Notes: generated by a model not told the origin, from the sequence alone. 59,435 nucleotides of DNA from Xenorhabdus bovienii (GCF_024721015.1 NZ_JANAIF010000024.1:1-59435), one strand, 5' to 3'; counted from the stretch's first letter, positions 19,276-30,100 are shown. Numbers and translations are program-made.

Positions 19276-21147
19276 ATGATGGACAACCTACGCACGGCGG
19301 CAAACGGTCCTGTGCTTAAAATTGTATTGGCTCTAATTATCCTGACCTTTGTTTTGACTGGTGTAACAGGCTACCTGTCAAGTGAAGGTGGTAATTATGC
19401 TGCCAAAGTGAATGGTCAAACCATTAGTCGTGCTCAATTAGAGCAAGCATTTCAGCAAGACAAAATTGCGTTGCAGGATAGGCTGGGAGATCAATTCTCA
19501 ACTCTGTTAAGTGATGAGCAGAAAGTACAACAAATTCGACGCAATTCACTGGATCGCCTCATCACTGTTGTTCTATCAGATCAATATGCGCGTAAGCTGG
19601 GCTTGTCAGCAAGCGATGAACAGGTTAAGGAAGAGATCCGTAACCTACCTTTTTTCCAGACAGACGGTAAATTTGATAACAATAAATATCTGACCTTGCT
19701 TACCGGTGCAAACAGAAGCCCAGATAGCTTTGCTGAACAGGTTCGTCAAGATCTGATTAACCGTCAATTGATGTCGATATTGACGGGGTCAGAAATTGCT
19801 TTGCCGACAGAGATCAAACAGGAAACAGCGCTGGCCTTTCAAGAAAGAACGGTTCGTTTCGCTACACTTGAGCTGAAATCCATTGAAGCACAGCAAAAAG
19901 TGACAGATAAAGAGCTGAAAAACTATTATGACGTTAATAGCAAGAGTTTCACCGTGCCAGAAAAGGTGAAAGTCAGCTACATCAAGATGGATGCTGCGGA
20001 TGAATTGAAAAGTGTCACCGTATCTGATGCTGATATTGAAAAATATTATAAAAACAATCTGCCACAGTATACACAGATCGAGCAAAAAAAATACAGCCTG
20101 GTTCAATTGGTGTCTGATGCTGAAGCTAAATCAGTTTTGGATGAATTAAAGAAAGGTGCTGATTTCAGCAAATTGGCGGCAGAAAAATCGACAGATAAAT
20201 TTTCTGCTCAAAAGGGAGGAGATCTCGGTTGGATGGAAGAAAGCTCCCTACCTGATGAGATTAAGTCAGCTAATTTGATAGAAAAAGGGCAGCTTTCTGG
20301 CGTCATCAAGCTATCTGGTGGATATGCTATTTTCCGTTTAGATGATATTAAACCTCAGATAATAAAATCACTGGTCGATGTGCGTTCGGAAATAGAAAAA
20401 ATCGTTAAACAGGAAAAAGCGGTTGATGCATTCTATGCATTGCAGAGAAAAGTAAGTGATGCCGCTACCAATGATAACGAATCTTTGGCTGCGGCAGAAA
20501 AGGCAGCTGGTTATAAGGCCGTGACGACTGACTGGTTTGATCGTGACCATATTCCTACTGAAATAAATTTCGATTCGGTGGTTCAGACTATTTTCTCTGG
20601 AAATCTAATCGATGATAAAGGGGCATCAGGAACTAACTCCGATGTTATTTCTGTGGATGGTGACAGAGCCTTTATTGTTCGTGTTGATGATATCAAGCCA
20701 GAAACTATCCAGCCTTACGAGCAGGCCAAAACTCAGATTGCCGAATTAGTAAAACGCCAGAAAGCTGAAAAGCAGTTGCAGCTTGAAAGTGAAAAACTGC
20801 TGGCTGTTTTGAAAGAAGGTAAAGGTGAGCAGGCATTGAAAGCAGCTGGGATTCAGTTTGGTGTCTCCACTGTGATCAAACATTTATCACAAACTAATCA
20901 GGCTACTAATGTAGCATTTACTCTGCCTCATCCTAAAGATGGCAAGTCTGAGTATGGTTTAGCCCAAGATGGGCTTGGCAACGCTGTGCTTATCCAATTG
21001 GATAAAGTTGTCCCTGGTTCTGTTTCAGAAGAACAGGTTAAACAATACATAGCGGAGTATCAGTATCAAATCGGTACTTTCATGCTGGAATCATTGATGA
21101 TTAATTTGCGTGATGATGCCGAGATTAAGATGGGGCAGATTGAATAA
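19276..21147 (+). CDS. ppiD: Periplasmic folding chaperone PpiD
   Basis: Inner-membrane-anchored periplasmic chaperone of 623 residues (E. coli 623) that binds proteins leaving the SecYEG channel. One N-terminal membrane helix (about 14-34, KIVLALIILTFVLTG) is followed by a SurA-like chaperone region (KVNGQTISRAQLEQAF) and a parvulin-type PPIase domain around residues 265-360 (AEKSTDKFSAQKGGDLGWM). In E. coli the parvulin domain is catalytically inactive. MMDNLRTAAN matches the E. coli start. A GGCCAC hairpin lies downstream at 21193-21214. Confidence 0.96.
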   Translation: MMDNLRTAANGPVLKIVLALIILTFVLTGVTGYLSSEGGNYAAKVNGQTISRAQLEQAFQQDKIALQDRLGDQFSTLLSDEQKVQQIRRNSLDRLITVVLSDQYARKLGLSASDEQVKEEIRNLPFFQTDGKFDNNKYLTLLTGANRSPDSFAEQVRQDLINRQLMSILTGSEIALPTEIKQETALAFQERTVRFATLELKSIEAQQKVTDKELKNYYDVNSKSFTVPEKVKVSYIKMDAADELKSVTVSDADIEKYYKNNLPQYTQIEQKKYSLVQLVSDAEAKSVLDELKKGADFSKLAAEKSTDKFSAQKGGDLGWMEESSLPDEIKSANLIEKGQLSGVIKLSGGYAIFRLDDIKPQIIKSLVDVRSEIEKIVKQEKAVDAFYALQRKVSDAATNDNESLAAAEKAAGYKAVTTDWFDRDHIPTEINFDSVVQTIFSGNLIDDKGASGTNSDVISVDGDRAFIVRVDDIKPETIQPYEQAKTQIAELVKRQKAEKQLQLESEKLLAVLKEGKGEQALKAAGIQFGVSTVIKHLSQTNQATNVAFTLPHPKDGKSEYGLAQDGLGNAVLIQLDKVVPGSVSEEQVKQYIAEYQYQIGTFMLESLMINLRDDAEIKMGQIE

Positions 21148-21192
21148 AATTGCGAAGCTTCTCGCAACTATTTTTGCAAAACAACAATTGAA

Positions 21193-21214
21193 AAAGGCCA
21201 CTTTCGTGGCCTTT
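21193..21214 (+). terminator. Hairpin after ppiD
   Basis: A 9-bp stem AAAGGCCAC / GTGGCCTTT with loop TTTC; its T-run is limited to the stem end. A near-identical stem lies downstream of acrB at 33029-33050. Confidence 0.7.
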
Positions 21215-21263
21215 CGCATATTTGAACCTTTCCTCTTGTCCAGAAATTCTGTTATGGCAAGCT

Positions 21264-21290
21264 TTCCTCCGTCAACAAAACACGGAGGAA
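21264..21290 (+). promoter_or_regulatory. Hairpin sequestering the ybaV ribosome-binding site
   Basis: A perfect 9-bp stem TTCCTCCGT (21264-21272) / ACGGAGGAA (21282-21290) with a 9-base loop. The right arm is the whole Shine-Dalgarno sequence of ybaV (GGAGGA, 21284-21289), 6 bases before its ATG. Folding would block ribosome binding, so translation of ybaV may be conditional. Confidence 0.7.
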
Positions 21291-21295
21291 TTTAT

Positions 21296-21688
21296 ATGAA
21301 ATATTTAAGGACACTATTTAATTCACTTGTTATGGTTTTTTGTATCAGTATTCCGTTATCTCATGCAATTGCAGCGGATGAATCACCTGATAAAGCTGTG
21401 AAACAATCTACCAATCAACACAAAGCTGTTATTGAAACAAGTGACGTGAAGGAGGGGAAAGAATTAGTCTCAGAAAAGGAAATACAGGGAAAAGGAAGCA
21501 TCAATATCAATACGGCGAATGCTGAACAATTAGTGAAGGAACTCAATGGCGTTGGCGCCAAAAAGGCTCAGGCGATTATTGAATACCGTGAAAAATATGG
21601 CCAATTTACGGCAATTGAGCAGTTGCAGGAAGTTCAGGGCATTGGCCCTGCTTTAATAGAAAAAAATCGGGATAAATTAACCTATTGA
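21296..21688 (+). CDS. ybaV: ComEA-family helix-hairpin-helix protein YbaV
   Basis: Predicted exported protein of 130 residues. An N-terminal signal peptide (MKYLRTLFNSLVMVFCISI...SHAIAA) is followed by a charged linker (about 25-65) and a C-terminal helix-hairpin-helix pair: SININTANAEQLVKELNGVG, then FTAIEQLQEVQGIGPALIEKN. Such domains bind DNA non-specifically; ComEA proteins capture DNA in the periplasm during uptake, but the role of YbaV in enterics is not established. The start at 21296 has an ideal GGAGGA site, which is buried in a hairpin. A longer frame running back into ppiD is not used. Confidence 0.9.
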   Translation: MKYLRTLFNSLVMVFCISIPLSHAIAADESPDKAVKQSTNQHKAVIETSDVKEGKELVSEKEIQGKGSININTANAEQLVKELNGVGAKKAQAIIEYREKYGQFTAIEQLQEVQGIGPALIEKNRDKLTY

Positions 21689-21694
21689 TCATCA

Positions 21695-21743
21695 AGCCCT
21701 CTTGGTGAATACCATGCTAATCGCATCAAGAGTCAAGAGGGCT
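21695..21743 (+). terminator. Hairpin after ybaV
   Basis: A 10-bp stem AGCCCTCTTG (21695-21704) / CAAGAGGGCT (21734-21743) with a 29-base loop and no T-run; possibly a weak or processed 3' end. Confidence 0.5.
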
Positions 21744-21842
21744 GTGATATTGATCAAGAATAATTCATTAAATACTATTGTAATTAAAATGTTTTGCTAT
21801 TGTTAATTATCTGGTCGGATGAGTTGAAAGGGGAAAATAGCA

Positions 21843-22241
21843 ATGCGTACAATTATTAAGGTCAGGGGCTATCATATTGATCTTTTCCAGCATGTGAATA
21901 ATGCTCGTTATTTGGAATTCATGGAAGAAGCTCGCTGGGATTTACTGACAGAAAGTGACACACTGACGTGGTTAAAAACTAATAATGTTGGTTTTGCCGT
22001 AGTTAATATTAACATCAATTACCGCCTGCCGGCAGTGTTCGGAGATGAGTTGGAAGTGAGGTCTAGCCTCAAGGAATTACGTAATAAAAGTGGTGTATTT
22101 TTTCAGGAGATTATACGCAGAAGTGATAATAAAGTACTCACCGATGCTTTGACCACATTTGCCTGTATTGATTTGAAGACTCAGAAGGCATTAACTTTAG
22201 AGGGGGATATACAGGAAAGATTAGAAGCATTTAAAGTTTAA
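21843..22241 (+). CDS. fadM: Long-chain acyl-CoA thioesterase FadM (YbaW)
   Basis: Hotdog-fold thioesterase of 132 residues (E. coli FadM 132) that hydrolyses long-chain acyl-CoA, assisting beta-oxidation. The YbgC-type motif DLFQHVNNARYLEFMEEARW carries the catalytic Asp (broken here: DLFQHVNNARY then LEFMEEARW). VNININYRLPAVFGD is the following conserved strand. GGGGAAAATAGCA precedes the ATG. It converges with queC across the hairpin at 22247-22268. Confidence 0.95.
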   Translation: MRTIIKVRGYHIDLFQHVNNARYLEFMEEARWDLLTESDTLTWLKTNNVGFAVVNININYRLPAVFGDELEVRSSLKELRNKSGVFFQEIIRRSDNKVLTDALTTFACIDLKTQKALTLEGDIQERLEAFKV

Positions 22242-22246
22242 AATAG

Positions 22247-22268
22247 TGAGAGGCTTGGCAGCCTCTCA
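22247..22268. terminator. Hairpin between fadM and queC
   Basis: TGAGAGGC / GCCTCTCA, 8 bp with loop TTGGCA. On the minus strand it is followed by CTATTTTAAA, better placed for queC than for fadM. Confidence 0.6.
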
Positions 22269-22299
22269 ATGATAGCGATTATTGCGTAAAATTAATTGG

Positions 22300-22998
22300 T
22301 TAGCTCAGATGCGTTTTGGATTTCATATCTTCCATAGTGGATTGAGTATTATTTAAATAAAGGTTTAATCCATTAGCCCGAAGGTGGCAGGCTGCACACT
22401 CACTACAGCCATCGCCTTGGATACCGTTATAACATGTGAGAGTCTGGGTACGGACGAAGTTCAATTTTTGATAATAATCAGCCAATGCCCAAGTTTCCGC
22501 TTTGTTCAACCACATCAAGGGAGTCTCAAAACGGATATCACGGGCGATGCCAAGGCAAACTGCTTTATTCAGGGCTTTGACAAATTCATCGCGACAGTCT
22601 GGGTAGCCAGAAAAATCGGTTTCACAAACACCGGTGATAACGGCTTCAGCCTCAACTTGGTAGGCATAAATTGCCGCTAGAGTTAAAAACAAAATGTTGC
22701 GGCCAGGAACAAATGTATTTGGGAGGCCACTTTTTTCACTTTCACTGAAATCCGGCACGGGAATGTTGTCTCGGGTCAGGCTGCTGATTGCAAGCTCACT
22801 CAATAAAGTAACATCAAGTACTTTGTGGGCAGCGGCACCCAGTTCTTTGCTAATACGACAAGCCACGTCAATTTCAGCGCGGTGACGTTGACCATAATCA
22901 AAAGTGACACAGTGAACTTCATCGTATTGACGGAGTGCCTGAATTAAACAAGTGGTGGAATCTTGACCACCACTGAATACAACAACGGCTCGTTTCAT
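22300..22998 (-). CDS. queC: 7-cyano-7-deazaguanine synthase
   Basis: ATP-dependent enzyme of 232 residues that converts 7-carboxy-7-deazaguanine and ammonia to preQ0 in queuosine biosynthesis. The PP-loop is [13 protein letters not shown] (about residues 6-18). The C-terminal zinc site uses the cysteines of [18 protein letters not shown]. It lies 32 bases downstream of the cysteine desulfhydrase-like gene on the same strand, with its own AGGTAGG ribosome-binding site, so cotranscription is possible. Confidence 0.96.
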   Translation of the reverse strand: MKRAVVVFSGGQDSTTCLIQALRQYDEVHCVTFDYGQRHRAEIDVACRISKELGAAAHKVLDVTLLSELAISSLTRDNIPVPDFSESEKSGLPNTFVPGRNILFLTLAAIYAYQVEAEAVITGVCETDFSGYPDCRDEFVKALNKAVCLGIARDIRFETPLMWLNKAETWALADYYQKLNFVRTQTLTCYNGIQGDGCSECAACHLRANGLNLYLNNTQSTMEDMKSKTHLS

Positions 22999-23030
22999 AA
23001 TACCTACCTATTTAAATTGAAGGAGATATG

Positions 23031-24083
23031 TTACTCATAACCGTCTAGCTTGGGTAGTTGCGTGAGATACAGTGTGATGTCACCGATATTATTGCGAACC
23101 CATTCTGGATTGTAATAGGTATCAAGATAGCGTTCGCCGCTATCACACAGCAATGTCACGATTGCACCCTGCTGGTTGTTCTCATGCATCTGTTTGGCTA
23201 GCTGTAAAGCTCCCCAAACGTTGGTTCCTGTTGATGCGCCAGTTTTTCTGCCAATTAATTTTTCAAGCCAATAAATGGTGGCGATAGTGGCACAATCAGG
23301 GACTTGCAGCATGTCATTGATAACAGTTGGGATAAAGGATGGCTCTGCACGTGGGCGGCCAATTCCTTCGATTTTACTGCTGGTGATTCCGCGGATATCA
23401 CGGCGATTTTGGTGATAACAATCGTAGAAAACAGAGTTTTCAGGATCAACAACAATCAGTTTGGTGTTATATCCCTGATAACGGATATAGCGACCGAGCG
23501 TTGCTGATGTTCCGCCAGTTCCTGCGCTCATGACAATGTAATTTGGTTCAGGAAATGGCTCCAGTTGCATTTGACGGAAAATGCTTTCTGCGATGTTATT
23601 GTTTCCACGCCAGTCAGTAGCTCGTTCAGCGTAAGTAAATTGATCCATATAATGGCCATTCAGCTTTTTTGCCAGACGTTCTGACTCGTCATAAATAAGG
23701 GCTGAGTGTTCCACAAAGTGGCATTTACCACCGTAGAATTCGATTTCCTGAACCTTGCGTTTAGCTGTACAGGAGGGCATCACGGCGATAAAAGGTAAGC
23801 CAAGCAAGCGGGCAAAATAGGCTTCAGAAACGGCGGTACTGCCGGATGAGGCTTCAATGATTGGGGTTCCTTCCTTGATCCAGCCATTACTGAGTGCATA
23901 AAGGAACAAGGAACGAGCAAGCCGATGTTTCAGGCTACCTGTCGGATGAGTGCTTTCATCTTTGAGATAAAGGTGAATCCCTGAAAACACGGGGAGATTG
24001 AGGCGAATCAGGTGTGTATCAGCACTTCGTTGATAATCAGCTTGGATGGCTTTAATGGCATTTGTAGCCCATGAAGACGACAT
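23031..24083 (-). CDS. PLP-dependent cysteine desulfhydrase / cysteine synthase-family protein
   Basis: Fold-type II PLP enzyme of 350 residues. The PLP lysine is Lys52 in [10 protein letters not shown]; the substrate loop is [13 protein letters not shown] and the phosphate-binding loop is [13 protein letters not shown]. It is longer than CysK/CysM and carries a distinct C-terminal part ([16 protein letters not shown]). It resembles the CdsH/CcdA group of cysteine desulfhydrases rather than true biosynthetic cysteine synthases. It is divergent from decR with a 122-base shared promoter region; CdsH in Salmonella and CcdA in Pantoea are likewise paired with a DecR-type regulator. The likely role is cysteine detoxification, releasing sulfide, ammonia and pyruvate (inference). 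In E. coli this place is taken by ybaE and cof. Confidence 0.8.
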   Translation of the reverse strand: MSSSWATNAIKAIQADYQRSADTHLIRLNLPVFSGIHLYLKDESTHPTGSLKHRLARSLFLYALSNGWIKEGTPIIEASSGSTAVSEAYFARLLGLPFIAVMPSCTAKRKVQEIEFYGGKCHFVEHSALIYDESERLAKKLNGHYMDQFTYAERATDWRGNNNIAESIFRQMQLEPFPEPNYIVMSAGTGGTSATLGRYIRYQGYNTKLIVVDPENSVFYDCYHQNRRDIRGITSSKIEGIGRPRAEPSFIPTVINDMLQVPDCATIATIYWLEKLIGRKTGASTGTNVWGALQLAKQMHENNQQGAIVTLLCDSGERYLDTYYNPEWVRNNIGDITLYLTQLPKLDGYE

Positions 24084-24205
24084 AAATTGATCCTGAATAA
24101 CAATACTTTAATGATATATAGATTACTTTTATATTGGGGGAAATAGATTGTTATTTTTCTACATTTATTATTTGCTTTTGGGAAAATTTTCTACAGGATT
24201 TGGAT

Positions 24206-24667
24206 ATGCTAGATAAAATAGACCGCAAGCTACTGGATCTGCTCCAACAGGACTGTAGCCGATCCTTGAATGCACTGGCCGAAGCCGTTAATTTGACCTC
24301 TACACCTTGTTGGAAACGGCTAAAACGGCTTGAAGATGATGGGTACATTGTCGGAAAAGTTGCATTGCTAAATGGCACTAAACTTGGGCTTAGTCTGACC
24401 GTGATTGTGATGATCAAAACTCAACAGCACAGTAGTGAATGGTATGAACAGTTTGTGGCTTTTATAAAAGAGATGCCAGAGGTTTTAACATTTTATCGAA
24501 TGGCTGGGGAATATGATTACTTGATGCATGTAGAAGTTGTTGATATGAAAAGTTATGATCGGTTCTACAAACGCATGGTTAATGGAGTTTCTGGTTTGAT
24601 TGATGTCACCTCTAACTTTGCAATGGAAAAAATAAAATATACAACAGCGTTACCAATACCGGATTAG
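24206..24667 (+). CDS. decR: Lrp-family cysteine-responsive regulator DecR (YbaO)
   Basis: Lrp/AsnC-type transcription factor of 153 residues. It has an N-terminal helix-turn-helix ([15 protein letters not shown] ... [17 protein letters not shown]) and a C-terminal RAM ligand-binding domain ([19 protein letters not shown]). In E. coli DecR (YbaO) activates cysteine detoxification. The start is set at 24206 (MLDKID), with AGGA upstream, matching E. coli; the open frame extends 72 bases further but without homology. Its divergent neighbour is a cysteine desulfhydrase-like gene, the expected target. Confidence 0.93.
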   Translation: MLDKIDRKLLDLLQQDCSRSLNALAEAVNLTSTPCWKRLKRLEDDGYIVGKVALLNGTKLGLSLTVIVMIKTQQHSSEWYEQFVAFIKEMPEVLTFYRMAGEYDYLMHVEVVDMKSYDRFYKRMVNGVSGLIDVTSNFAMEKIKYTTALPIPD

Positions 24668-24734
24668 ATAATGCAAAAATCTTTCTGATGGAGTTAATGC
24701 TAATTCTTTCATTTTTTACTTCGGGAATAGGTTT

Positions 24735-26483
24735 GTGAGATTATTTTCTCAATTAAGTTGGTATTTTCTCAGCGAATGGCGCCGTTATTTTGGTGCCATT
24801 ATCTTCCTTGTTATGATTGCGATGCTGCAATTAATTCCTCCCCGTTTGGTCGGAATTATCGTTGATGGCATCAGTGCAAAAACGATGTCATCCAGTCAAT
24901 TATTGATGTGGCTAGGCATCATGCTGCTCATTGCGCTGGCGATATACGGTCTGCGGTATGTTTGGCGCGTATGGCTATTTGGGGCATCTTATCGGCTGGC
25001 TGTTAAACTACGTAGTGATTTCTACCAGAAATTGAGCAGCCAGAACCCTGAATTTTATTTGCGCCATAGAACCGGTGACTTAATGGCTCGTGCAACCAAT
25101 GATGTTGATAGGGTTGTTTTTGCTGCGGGTGAGGGGGTGCTAACTTTAGTCGATTCCTTAGTGATGGGGTGTGCTGTCCTTATCGTGATGAGTGTGGAAA
25201 TTAGTTGGCAATTAACGTTGTTATCACTGTTACCCATGCCCATTATGGCGTTGGTGATTAAACGATATGGCGAACAGCTTCACCATCGTTTCAAGTCTGC
25301 ACAAGGAGCATTCTCTGCTCTTAATAACCATGCTCAGGAAAGTCTTACCAGCATCCGTATGATCAAAGCATTTGGTCTGGAAGATCTGCAATCCAGTCAA
25401 TTTGAAGAAGTCGCTACTGATGCTGGACGTAAAAATATGCACGTTGCGCGCGTAGATGCACGTTTTGACCCCACCATTTTCATTGCTATTGGCGTTGCAA
25501 ACCTATTAGCGATTGGTGGAGGGAGTTGGATGGTCGTGCATGGCTCTATGACACTGGGTGAATTGACTAGCTTTGTTATGTATCTGGGATTGATGATCTG
25601 GCCAATGTTGGCATTGGCATGGATGTTTAACATTGTTGAGCGTGGCAGTGCGGCATATACACGGATCCGCAGCTTGTTACAGGAGCCACTGGTGATTGAT
25701 GATGGTTCTCAGTCCTTATTAGTTGAGCGCGGTACATTACAGGCAAATATCAATACCTTCATTTATCCCGCAAATGATAGATCTGTTTTACATGATGTCC
25801 GTTTTCAATTATCACCAGGTCAGTTATTGGGGGTTTGTGGTCCAACTGGTGCAGGAAAAAGCACTTTGCTTGCCTTGTTACAGCGGCAATTTGATGTCAC
25901 CGACGGTGAAATTCTTTTTCAGTCACGACACGTTTCTACACTTAGATTGGAAGAATGGCGATCACGATTGGCTATTGTTAATCAGACTCCTTTCCTGTTT
26001 TCGGATACAGTCGCTGGCAATATCGCGCTAGGCCGGCCTGATGCAACTCAAGAACAAATTGAAGAAGTTGCTCGTCTGGCGAATATGCATGATGATATTT
26101 TGCGGTTACCGCAGGGCTACCAAACGGAAGTGGGAGAACGTGGCGTAATGCTTTCTGGCGGGCAGAAGCAACGTATCTCCATTGCACGTGCTCTGTTATT
26201 GGATACGGAAATTTTGATTTTGGACGATGCACTTTCTGCCGTAGATGGTCAGACAGAACATCAAATTATGAAGAATCTCAGCCAGTGGCGGCAGCAGCGT
26301 ACCGTTATTATCAGCGCCCATCGGCTGTCTGCTTTAACGGAAGCTGATAACATTTTGGTTATTCAGCATGGCACGGTTGCGCAGCAAGGCCCGCACAAAC
26401 AACTTATTACACAATCCGGTTGGTATTCTGATATGTACCATTATCAGCAACTTGAAGCCGAATTGGATGGTGAACATGACTAA
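24735..26483 (+). CDS. mdlA: ABC exporter half-transporter MdlA
   Basis: Multidrug-type ABC half-transporter of 582 residues with six N-terminal membrane helices fused to a nucleotide-binding domain. Walker A is [10 protein letters not shown], the signature is [16 protein letters not shown], Walker B is [12 protein letters not shown], and the switch His is in ISAHRLSAL. Note Asp-Asp in place of the canonical Asp-Glu at Walker B, so this site may be degenerate and the MdlB site the active one. The start is GTG at 24735 (reads [10 protein letters not shown]). It overlaps mdlB by 8 bases. The substrate is unknown. Confidence 0.95.
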   Translation: MRLFSQLSWYFLSEWRRYFGAIIFLVMIAMLQLIPPRLVGIIVDGISAKTMSSSQLLMWLGIMLLIALAIYGLRYVWRVWLFGASYRLAVKLRSDFYQKLSSQNPEFYLRHRTGDLMARATNDVDRVVFAAGEGVLTLVDSLVMGCAVLIVMSVEISWQLTLLSLLPMPIMALVIKRYGEQLHHRFKSAQGAFSALNNHAQESLTSIRMIKAFGLEDLQSSQFEEVATDAGRKNMHVARVDARFDPTIFIAIGVANLLAIGGGSWMVVHGSMTLGELTSFVMYLGLMIWPMLALAWMFNIVERGSAAYTRIRSLLQEPLVIDDGSQSLLVERGTLQANINTFIYPANDRSVLHDVRFQLSPGQLLGVCGPTGAGKSTLLALLQRQFDVTDGEILFQSRHVSTLRLEEWRSRLAIVNQTPFLFSDTVAGNIALGRPDATQEQIEEVARLANMHDDILRLPQGYQTEVGERGVMLSGGQKQRISIARALLLDTEILILDDALSAVDGQTEHQIMKNLSQWRQQRTVIISAHRLSALTEADNILVIQHGTVAQQGPHKQLITQSGWYSDMYHYQQLEAELDGEHD

Positions 26484-28260
26484 TCATGATATGCATAAGC
26501 CCAGTGTGCGCAAGCTATGGCCATCATTAAAGCGCTTGTTGTCTTACAGTAAGAATTATCGCAAGCCAATTTTGCTGGCTGTACTGATGTCATGGGTTGC
26601 TGCGTTAGCAGAAGTCAGTGGGCCACTGCTTGTGAGCTATTTTATTGACAATATGGTAGCAACGGGCAATCTTCCGCTTGATGTTGTTAGTGGGCTTGCG
26701 GTTACTTTTTTGGTATTGCAGTTTGTTGCTGCTGCCTTGCACTACTTTCAGTTCCTATTATTCAATCAGGCATCTGTGGGGATAGTTCAGAAGCTTCGTA
26801 CTGATGTCATGAATTCGGCATTGCGCCAGCCGTTGAGCACCTTCGATAGTCAGCCTGTTGGGCAGCTAATATCCCGCGTGACGAATGATACTGAAGCCAT
26901 TAAAGATCTGTTTGTGAATGTGATCCCTACAGTGTTTCGCTGCATTTCGTTGATCGGGGCAATGCTGATAGCTATGTTTATTTTGGATTGGCGTATGGCA
27001 TGTGTTGCTTTGACAATATTTCCAGCAGTTTTGCTGGTAATGATAATTTATCAGCATTTCAGTACTCCAATTATTAGACGGGTTCGTAGTTATCTGGCTG
27101 ATATCAATGACGGCTTTAATGAAACCATTAATGGTATGACAGTGATTCAGCAATTTCGCCAGCAAGCTCGTTTTGGTGAGAAAATGCTGGCGACTAATCG
27201 TGAACATTATCAGTCTCGCATGCAAGCGTTGCGGTTGGATGGCATTTTGCTGAGGCCGTTACTGAGTTTGTTTTCTGCTGCCATACTGTGTGGCCTGCTA
27301 TTGTTATTTGGCTTCAAAGGAACGGAAGTGATTGGCGTGGGTGTTTTATACGCATTCGTCAATTATCTTGGGCGCCTGAATGAACCTCTGATTGAACTGA
27401 CAGCTCAACAATCTTTACTGCAACAGGCGGTAGTTTCAGGGGAGCGGGTTTTTGAGTTAATGGATAGCCCACAGCAGCAATATGGCACTGATCAGCAGGC
27501 GCTGACGAGTGGTAAAATTGATATTGAAAACTTAACTTTTGCCTATCGTAATGACAAAGTTGTGCTGAGTGACATCAATCTGCATGTTCCTACACATGGG
27601 TTTGTGGCTTTAGTTGGTCATACGGGAAGTGGTAAAAGTACTCTGACTAATTTGATTATGGGATATTATCCGTGGCAAGACGGTGAAATTTATCTTGATG
27701 GTCGTCCCGTATCTTCCCTTTCTCATGCGGTTCTGCGTAATGGCGTAGCAATGGTACAGCAAGATCCTGTAGTGCTTGCAGCCTCATTTTTCGACAATAT
27801 CACATTGGGGCGGGATATCAGTGAAGATAAAATTTGGCAGGTGTTGGAGATGGTTCAATTGGCTGAATCTGTCCGCCGCTTACCAGATGGTCTGAATTCA
27901 GTACTGGGAGAGCAGGGGAATACCCTTTCCGCAGGGCAAAAACAGCTTTTGGCAATGGCTCGGGTTCTGGTACAAACGCCGCAGATTCTCATCTTGGATG
28001 AAGCAACGGCGAATATTGATTCGGGAACGGAGCAATCAGTACAGCAGGCATTGCGGATGATCCGTAAACAGACGACTTTGGTGGTCATCGCCCATCGTCT
28101 TTCAACTATTGTTGAAGCGGATTCCATATTAGTGCTACATCGCGGTGCAATAGTGGAGCAAGGGCAGCATCAACAGCTACTGGCTAAGCGTGGGCGCTAT
28201 TATCAGATGTATCAACTCCAACAGGTCGGTGAGACTTTGAATGAATCTATGCACGCTTAG
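26476..28260 (+). CDS. mdlB: ABC exporter half-transporter MdlB
   Basis: Partner of MdlA, 594 residues, same domain order. Walker A is [10 protein letters not shown], the signature is [16 protein letters not shown], and Walker B is [12 protein letters not shown] with the catalytic Glu that MdlA lacks. The start is placed at the ATG at 26476 inside the end of mdlA; another ATG at 26491 is possible. Homology to E. coli MdlB begins at about [10 protein letters not shown]. The last codons overlap an NtrC-type site for the next operon. Confidence 0.95.
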   Translation: MTNHDMHKPSVRKLWPSLKRLLSYSKNYRKPILLAVLMSWVAALAEVSGPLLVSYFIDNMVATGNLPLDVVSGLAVTFLVLQFVAAALHYFQFLLFNQASVGIVQKLRTDVMNSALRQPLSTFDSQPVGQLISRVTNDTEAIKDLFVNVIPTVFRCISLIGAMLIAMFILDWRMACVALTIFPAVLLVMIIYQHFSTPIIRRVRSYLADINDGFNETINGMTVIQQFRQQARFGEKMLATNREHYQSRMQALRLDGILLRPLLSLFSAAILCGLLLLFGFKGTEVIGVGVLYAFVNYLGRLNEPLIELTAQQSLLQQAVVSGERVFELMDSPQQQYGTDQQALTSGKIDIENLTFAYRNDKVVLSDINLHVPTHGFVALVGHTGSGKSTLTNLIMGYYPWQDGEIYLDGRPVSSLSHAVLRNGVAMVQQDPVVLAASFFDNITLGRDISEDKIWQVLEMVQLAESVRRLPDGLNSVLGEQGNTLSAGQKQLLAMARVLVQTPQILILDEATANIDSGTEQSVQQALRMIRKQTTLVVIAHRLSTIVEADSILVLHRGAIVEQGQHQQLLAKRGRYYQMYQLQQVGETLNESMHA

Positions 28261-28266
28261 TGTGCA
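28250..28266 (+). promoter_or_regulatory. NtrC-binding site for glnK-amtB
   Basis: TGCAC-N7-GTGCA is a perfect match to the conserved halves of the NtrC consensus. It overlaps the mdlB stop codon (28258-28260) and is centred about 130 bases upstream of the predicted glnK start of transcription, the usual distance for an enhancer acting on a sigma54 promoter. Confidence 0.85.
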
Positions 28267-28267
28267 T

Positions 28268-28300
28268 AAGAGGAGTGACTGCTCTAGTCACTCCTTTTTT
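28268..28300 (+). terminator. mdlAB terminator
   Basis: A 9-bp stem AGGAGTGAC (28271-28279) / GTCACTCCT (28287-28295), then a T-run. Confidence 0.9.
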
Positions 28301-28331
28301 ACTTTCCTTTCCCAGCTATTTTCTCTGATAA

Positions 28332-28766
<435 letters not shown>

Positions 28767-28781
28767 ATAGGGAGATGGAAA

Positions 28782-30074
28782 ATGAAAAAACAACTTTTAT
28801 CCATAACCAGCATCATTGCGGGGATTATCGCTAGTGCACCTTCTTTTGTGTTTGCTGCGGGAAGTACTTTCGATAAAGCTGATACTGTATTCATGCTGGT
28901 AAATACGGTACTTGTGCTCTTTATGACTATACCTGGCATAGCCCTGTTTTATGGGGGATTGCTGCGTCGTAAGAATGTTTTGTCATTAATGTCACAGGTG
29001 ATTGTTAGCTTTTCCTTAGTCTGTGTACTTTGGGTAGTTTACGGTTATAGCATGACTTTTGGAACGGGTAATCGTTTTTGGGGTGGGTTTGAGCAGGTCA
29101 TGCTGAAAAATATATCGATAACTGATTTGAATGGCAGTTTTTATCAGCTGATTCATGTTGTTTTTCAGGGGGCATTTGCCTGTATCACCGTAGCTTTGGT
29201 TGTTGGGGCTTTATGCGAAAGAGTTCGTTTTTCTGCACTGTTAATTTTTAGTGTGTCATGGCTGACAGCTTCCTATATTCCTATGGCGCATATGGTGTGG
29301 GGAGGAGGCTGGCTTGCTCAGGATGGTGCATTGGATTTTGCTGGAGGAACTGTCGTTCATATTAACGCAGCGGTTGCAGGATTGGTCGGTGCTTATTTAC
29401 TTGGAAGGCGCTCAGGATTTGGTAAGGAAGCTTTTAAACCTCATAACTTACCAATGACTTTTATTGGCACTGCGATCCTTTACATTGGCTGGTTTGGTTT
29501 TAATGTTGGTTCTGCTGGTGCTGTAAATGCCATCGCAGCACTAGCCCTTATAAATACGATGGCGGCAACAGCAGGCGCGGTATTGTCATGGGTTTTTTCT
29601 GAATGGCTATTCCGTGATAAGCCTTCTCTTTTGGGAGCATGTTCTGGTTGTATTGCGGGTTTGGTGGCAATTACACCCGCAGCGGCAACAGTTGGTATCG
29701 GTGGTGCGCTTATCATTGGACTGATTGCGGGGGTTGCCGGTTTATGGGGCGTGGTGGTATTAAAACGCTGGTTACGTGTTGATGATGTCTGTGATGTTTT
29801 TGGAGTACATGGCGTATGTGGCATTGTTGGGTGTTTATTAACGAGTATTTTCACTGCATCCGCTTTAGGGGGCACTGGATTTCCAGAAGATATGACAATG
29901 CTAAGACAGATCGGCGTGCAGATCATTAGTATATTGGTTTGTATTGTCTGGTCAGCTGTGGCTGCTTATCTGTCATTCAAGATTGCTGATCTGGTGGTTG
30001 GGTTGCGTATTAGCGTTGAATCTGAAAGGGAAGGCTTGGATATTACTTCTCATGGCGAAAGTGCTTATAACTGA
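28782..30074 (+). CDS. amtB: Ammonium channel AmtB
   Basis: Trimeric ammonium transporter of 430 residues. A cleavable signal peptide ends near FVFAAGS, followed by 11 membrane helices. The family signature DFAGGTVVHINAAVAGLVGA (broken as DFAGGTVVHIN, AAVAGLVGA) contains the first pore His; the second is in VFGVHGVCGIVGC. The charged C-terminal tail (VGLRISVESEREGLDITSHG, shown as VGLRISVESE and GLDITSHG) is the GlnK-contacting end. It converges with tesB. Confidence 0.97.
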   Translation: MKKQLLSITSIIAGIIASAPSFVFAAGSTFDKADTVFMLVNTVLVLFMTIPGIALFYGGLLRRKNVLSLMSQVIVSFSLVCVLWVVYGYSMTFGTGNRFWGGFEQVMLKNISITDLNGSFYQLIHVVFQGAFACITVALVVGALCERVRFSALLIFSVSWLTASYIPMAHMVWGGGWLAQDGALDFAGGTVVHINAAVAGLVGAYLLGRRSGFGKEAFKPHNLPMTFIGTAILYIGWFGFNVGSAGAVNAIAALALINTMAATAGAVLSWVFSEWLFRDKPSLLGACSGCIAGLVAITPAAATVGIGGALIIGLIAGVAGLWGVVVLKRWLRVDDVCDVFGVHGVCGIVGCLLTSIFTASALGGTGFPEDMTMLRQIGVQIISILVCIVWSAVAAYLSFKIADLVVGLRISVESEREGLDITSHGESAYN

Positions 30075-30100
30075 TCATATCTTCCATCTTTGAAACTGTC

